DNA of 27,320 nt, from assembly GCA_002323995.1 (NCBI GenBank), contig DCQY01000118.1:1-27320 (forward strand), in the 5' to 3' direction. Position numbers and translations under genes: made by a program. This DNA comes from Akkermansiaceae bacterium UBA1506 (lineage in GTDB: Bacteria > Verrucomicrobiota > Verrucomicrobiia > Verrucomicrobiales > DEV007). Position 1 is the first letter of the stretch; every line of letters begins with the position of its first letter. The notes under the pieces were generated by a model. It searched no databases, was not told where the DNA came from, and saw nothing but the letters and a program-made list of their open reading frames with translations. This document shows positions 23,986 to 27,320 of this stretch, one piece after another.

Positions 23986-24624
23986 ATGCGCTTTCTAATT
24001 ACAGCCGGCCCCACAAGGGAGGCCATCGACCCGGTCCGTTACCTAACGAATCGTTCTTCGGGAAAGATGGGATATGCCCTCGCCAGTGCCGCCATAAAGG
24101 CGGGACACGAGGTTGTCCTTATCAGCGGCCCGGTCAACTTAGCTTCTCCCAAGGGCTGTGAGGTTCTGTTGGTCGAGTCCGCTCGCGACATGTATACCGC
24201 AGTTGAAAAATGCATCCAGGAAACTGATGTGGCAATCTTCTCTGCTGCCGTGGCTGACTATCGAATCACCCATCCTGCAGATGAGAAGATCAAGAAAACC
24301 TCAGATGAGTTGAGTCTCAAGCTCACCAAAAATCCCGATATCCTTGGCAGTGCGAGGCGGGAATTTGGTTTCAACGGCTTTCTCGTCGGCTTTGCAGCCG
24401 AGACAAATAACCTCGAGGAAAATGCTGTCGGAAAGCTAACTGCAAAGGGATGTGACCTAATTGTTGCTAACGACGTGAGCCGCGAAGACATCGGTTTTGA
24501 TCTCGACGAAAATGAAGTCACTCTCTTCTATAAAGGCGGTAAGTCCGCTGCGATCCCATTCGGTTCCAAGTCTGATATCGCAATCAAATTGATTAGCGAA
24601 ATTGATGGGCGAATCGCCCGCTAG
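23986..24624 (+). CDS. coaB: Phosphopantothenate-cysteine ligase (CoaB, stand-alone)
   Basis: A 212-residue protein that couples 4'-phosphopantothenate to cysteine with a nucleotide triphosphate. Hallmarks: LITAGPTREAIDPVRYLTNR near the N-terminus followed by SSGKMGYALA, then AAVADYR, KIKKTSDELSLKLTKNPDIL with the conserved Lys residues, GFAAET, and KGCDLIVANDVS. It covers the complete ligase domain. It starts at ATG 6 bases after the coaC stop and in the same frame (TGA CGC GCC ATG), so translation is probably coupled, and readthrough would give a fused CoaBC. It is the last gene of the plus-strand unit and converges with ftsK. Confidence 0.95.
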   Translation: MRFLITAGPTREAIDPVRYLTNRSSGKMGYALASAAIKAGHEVVLISGPVNLASPKGCEVLLVESARDMYTAVEKCIQETDVAIFSAAVADYRITHPADEKIKKTSDELSLKLTKNPDILGSARREFGFNGFLVGFAAETNNLEENAVGKLTAKGCDLIVANDVSREDIGFDLDENEVTLFYKGGKSAAIPFGSKSDIAIKLISEIDGRIAR

Positions 24625-24676
24625 TAAAACGCTTTCGCTCCGCAGGAAAGGGCACCTAACCGCAAATCCCAAGAGC

Positions 24677-24722
24677 CTTGTGGTTCAGGTCGAAACATCG
24701 ATACCTGTTCTCGCACCACAAG
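24677..24722. other. Compound inverted repeat between convergent coaB and ftsK
   Basis: The outer stem cttgtggt (24677-24684) pairs perfectly with accacaag (24715-24722), and an inner stem caggt (24686-24690) pairs with acctg (24703-24707) around a 12-base loop. It lies in the 176-bp gap between the ends of two convergent genes. No T run directly follows, though TTTTG occurs shortly after on the plus strand. It may be a weak terminator for coaB or ftsK, or a small repeat element. Confidence 0.4.
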
Positions 24723-24800
24723 CACGGTTTTGTTTCAAAGATTAGCAGCTCTGGGTAGCACGCCTATACGCCTGGCAGTCTCCGGATTGCAGATGGTTTT

Positions 24801-27320
24801 CTAAGCGAAGTCGTCCGAAAGATCGACCAGAATTTCCCTCGGCTTAGCACCATCACCTGGGCTAATGATCCCCCGACTCTCCAAGATATCAATCATGCGG
24901 GCAGCGCGAGTATACCCCAGTCGCAAACGCCTCTGTAAGAGAGAAGTCGAAGCTTTTTTCTCAGTGTAAATCACTTCCAGACACTTTTCGAGGATCTCCT
25001 CATCGGCATCTGAAATTTCTTCGCTACCTTCGTCCATCCCACCTGATTCGATAGCTTCGTGAGCCTCAGGCTCGAATTTTGGTGTACCTTGAGCAGCACA
25101 AGCGTCGACGAGGTCCTGCGCCTCGTCATCAGTAATCAGGGCCCCCTGTGCGCGGGCCAAGGTGGCACTTCCCGGTGGCAGGTAGAGCATATCCCCTTTT
25201 CCGACCAAGTTTTCGGCACCGTTGGTATCAAGAATGATGCGACTGTCTGTCTTGGAGGACACTTGAAAGGCGATACGGGAAGGTACATTAGCCTTGATGA
25301 TACCAGTAACAACATCAGCCCTCGGTGTCTGAGTCGCCACAATAAGGTGAATCCCTGCCGCACGGGCCTTCTGCGCTATTCGAGCGATGCCGGTTTCAAC
25401 ATCAGCTGGAGCCGTTTGCATCAGGTCGGCAAGCTCGTCGATAATCACAACAATGTAGGGAAGATTATCGGGAAGATCTTCCTCACCTGTTCCTGGGTGA
25501 TTATGACGACCAGCCGGCATTTCCGCGGTCAACTCCTCTTCAGGAAAACCACCCTCGGCAGCGAGTTCATCATTGATTTCCACATGATGAGTAAGCTCGG
25601 GCTCTTCAGCCATTATGACATCACCCTCTTCATTCTCGCGCTCTTTTGCACGCATGCTGTTAAAGCCTTCGAAGTTTCTCGTGCCGACCTTGGCGAAAAG
25701 GGCATAGCGCCGCTCCATTTCATTGATGACCCAACGAAGCGCGAGAAGCACTTTTTTGGGATCGGTGACGACCGGAACGATCATGTGTGGCAAATCATTA
25801 TAGAGCTGCATCTCGACCACCTTTGGGTCAATCATGATAAAGCGCAGTTCATCCGGTGTGAACCGATAGAGAAGACTAGCAATAATACCATTAATGCAGA
25901 CACTCTTACCGCTACCTGTCGCTCCAGCGACGAGGAGGTGAGGCATACGGGCTAAGTCACCCACAATGGTGCGCCCGTAGACATCTTTACCCAGCGCTAA
26001 CGGTAACTTAGCTTTCGAATTACGGAAGGCATCATCCTCAAAGAGCTCGCGGAGGGCGACCGGGACTTTGTCGGAGTTGGCAATCTCGATTCCAACCGTA
26101 TCTTTTCCAGGTACGGGAGCTAATATGTTAATTCGCTCCGCGCGAGTAGCCCGGGCAATGTCAGCCTCAAGAGCGGTAATCTTGTTAACGCGCAGACCCG
26201 GCTTTGGATATAACTCGTAACGCGTGATGGTTGGACCCCGGGTAATATCACCAGGCTCCACGTCCACACCGAAAGTGCCCAAGGTGTTCACAATATTGTT
26301 CTGCTGCTCTATCAGCGCCTCTTCATCCGTCGGCTCGACGCCACTGTCGTCTGCATACTGAAGGATACTCAGCGGCGGAAGCTCGTAGTCCTTGAACTGG
26401 CCACCGGAAAGCACAGTACTTTCTTTCTCTGATTTGTCGAAAAGGGAACCAGCCGCTTCTTCAGGAGAGAGCTTCTTGCGGGCCCCGGCAGAGGAATCAA
26501 TGATCTTAGGCTCTGGCGTCCTCGGCGCAGACGCGCTGAATAGGTCAGGCTGTTTATCTTCCTTTGGTTTCTTATCCGCTCTGGTGTTGGCCTTGGGTTT
26601 CGCCGCTAGGTCACGTTGCTTATTCCTTACCGGCTCTGGCCTGGCAGCGGCAAACTTCGGCAGGCTAAACCTATTCCGGAAGGGTTCTCGCTCACTCCGG
26701 TTATGAATTAATTCAGAGGCGCCGCGACGAATCATTAGGGCAAACTGAAAAGGATGAATGCCGGTAATCACAATCATCGCGATCGAATAAATAATCAGCA
26801 TGACGATGACGGATCCAGCCGGGCCAAGAAGTTGCTCGACAACCTTGTGGCCAAATCCGTATCCCACAAAACCTCCTGCACTTTTGGGCAGATTATAGCG
26901 CCCGGCCCAGTCCTCAAAAAACCACGTCTGGAATTCAACGATGCAGGCAGCCGAACACGTCAGAGCGACAAACGCCATGATATTGCGCAAATGAAAAGGG
27001 CGGGCTCCTGTTAATACCTGAATAGCCCACCAAGCTAGCACAGCCGGGATGAAATAACTCGCTGCTCCAAAAAAGAAGTAGGCATAGCCCGCGGTTACAG
27101 CCCCCACCGGGCCGATAAAGTTACCCACAACATCATTCTTCCCGGCCTGACTACTGAAAGGAACCCACGTGGGCAGATCAGCCGGAGAATATGAGATAAG
27201 CGCGAGAAGGAACATCACGCAGCTTCCAATGAGAGCAATCGCAAACACTTCATGAAAAGGATAGGGCTCATCAATCGGCACCCTTTTCTTCCGCGCGGGC
27301 TTCTTGGTCGCCCTGGTCGC
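24801..27320 (-). CDS. ftsK: DNA translocase FtsK (5' end beyond the window)
   Basis: At least 839 residues; the frame is open to the right edge, 13 codons (ATRATKKPARKKR) before an internal GTG at 27281, so the true start probably lies outside. Numbering from that GTG: four membrane helices within about 10-180, a Pro/Lys-rich linker (195-300), then the alpha-beta motor with Walker A GATGSGKS (453-460), MIDPKVVEMQLY, Walker B VVIIDELADLM (611-621) and ATQTPRADVVTG, and the DNA-reading gamma winged helix (about 755-826; STSLLQRRLRLGYTRAARMI). It pumps DNA through the septum and directs dimer resolution at dif. An acidic insertion (about 543-605) precedes Walker B. The canonical ATQRPSVDVITG is altered to ATQTPRADVVTG. 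Confidence 0.95.
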   Translation of the reverse strand, partial: ATRATKKPARKKRVPIDEPYPFHEVFAIALIGSCVMFLLALISYSPADLPTWVPFSSQAGKNDVVGNFIGPVGAVTAGYAYFFFGAASYFIPAVLAWWAIQVLTGARPFHLRNIMAFVALTCSAACIVEFQTWFFEDWAGRYNLPKSAGGFVGYGFGHKVVEQLLGPAGSVIVMLIIYSIAMIVITGIHPFQFALMIRRGASELIHNRSEREPFRNRFSLPKFAAARPEPVRNKQRDLAAKPKANTRADKKPKEDKQPDLFSASAPRTPEPKIIDSSAGARKKLSPEEAAGSLFDKSEKESTVLSGGQFKDYELPPLSILQYADDSGVEPTDEEALIEQQNNIVNTLGTFGVDVEPGDITRGPTITRYELYPKPGLRVNKITALEADIARATRAERINILAPVPGKDTVGIEIANSDKVPVALRELFEDDAFRNSKAKLPLALGKDVYGRTIVGDLARMPHLLVAGATGSGKSVCINGIIASLLYRFTPDELRFIMIDPKVVEMQLYNDLPHMIVPVVTDPKKVLLALRWVINEMERRYALFAKVGTRNFEGFNSMRAKERENEEGDVIMAEEPELTHHVEINDELAAEGGFPEEELTAEMPAGRHNHPGTGEEDLPDNLPYIVVIIDELADLMQTAPADVETGIARIAQKARAAGIHLIVATQTPRADVVTGIIKANVPSRIAFQVSSKTDSRIILDTNGAENLVGKGDMLYLPPGSATLARAQGALITDDEAQDLVDACAAQGTPKFEPEAHEAIESGGMDEGSEEISDADEEILEKCLEVIYTEKKASTSLLQRRLRLGYTRAARMIDILESRGIISPGDGAKPREILVDLSDDFA

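Noticed and set aside
25059..25955. A 298-codon plus-strand frame opposite ftsK
   Set aside because: It is fully antisense to the FtsK motor domain, whose motifs are intact; its own composition shows no domain.

Overview
The window reads as a chromosomal housekeeping region of a bacterium from the Planctomycetes-Verrucomicrobia-Chlamydiae group, most likely Verrucomicrobiota. That placement is an inference from gene content: a secreted YdjY-domain protein beside a prenyltransferase-repeat protein, a Tat-signal formylglycine sulfatase, an M60-like metallopeptidase with an amidotransferase-like front end, a monomeric NADP-dependent isocitrate dehydrogenase, a K+-dependent membrane pyrophosphatase, a PUR-family DUF3276 protein, and coaC and coaB as separate genes. 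Few starts have a Shine-Dalgarno sequence; many are preceded by C/T-rich DNA instead. No transposase, integrase, CRISPR array or phage gene is visible.

Layout. 1-407: tRNA-Thr(TGT) on the minus strand, with a 13-bp copy of its 3' end nearby, small hairpins and a tmRNA-like motif. 408-2332 (+): two exported proteins. 2381-6280 (-): carA, an FHA membrane protein, purA and uppS, covering pyrimidine/arginine precursor, purine and cell-wall lipid-carrier synthesis. 6356-8632 (-): the M60-like peptidase. 8633-9174: a long, structured, gene-poor spacer. 9175-11400 (+): isocitrate dehydrogenase, ending in a strong terminator shared with the convergent sulfatase (11480-12958, -). 13092-15269 (-): membrane pyrophosphatase. 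15433-15822 (-): small exported protein of unknown function. 16023-18518 (-): mutS, with an unlisted 47-codon frame just upstream. 18944-20737 (-): a very unusual TatC. 20978-24624 (+): DUF3276 protein, yicC, an unknown membrane protein, gmk, coaC and coaB. 24801 to the right edge (-): ftsK, whose 5' end runs out of the window.

How the genes work together. The region mixes nucleotide synthesis (carA, purA, gmk), coenzyme A synthesis (coaC, coaB), envelope and division functions (uppS, ftsK, tatC), energy metabolism (icd, hppA), repair (mutS) and export-dependent degradation (sulfatase with a Tat signal, M60 peptidase). The sulfatase is a plausible client of the TatC encoded in the same window. 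Pyrophosphate released by biosynthesis could drive the HppA pump.

Most notable points: (1) TatC carries a periplasmic-loop insertion of about 100 residues and a cytoplasmic tail of about 235 residues that is His/Asp/Glu-rich and ends in a ComEA-like helix-hairpin-helix DNA-binding domain; (2) a potential multi-branched RNA fold upstream of icd, overlapping a protein-like frame on the other strand that may be a dispersed repeat; (3) coaC and coaB lie in the same frame, separated by one TGA followed by C; (4) a compact charged small ORF sits directly before mutS.
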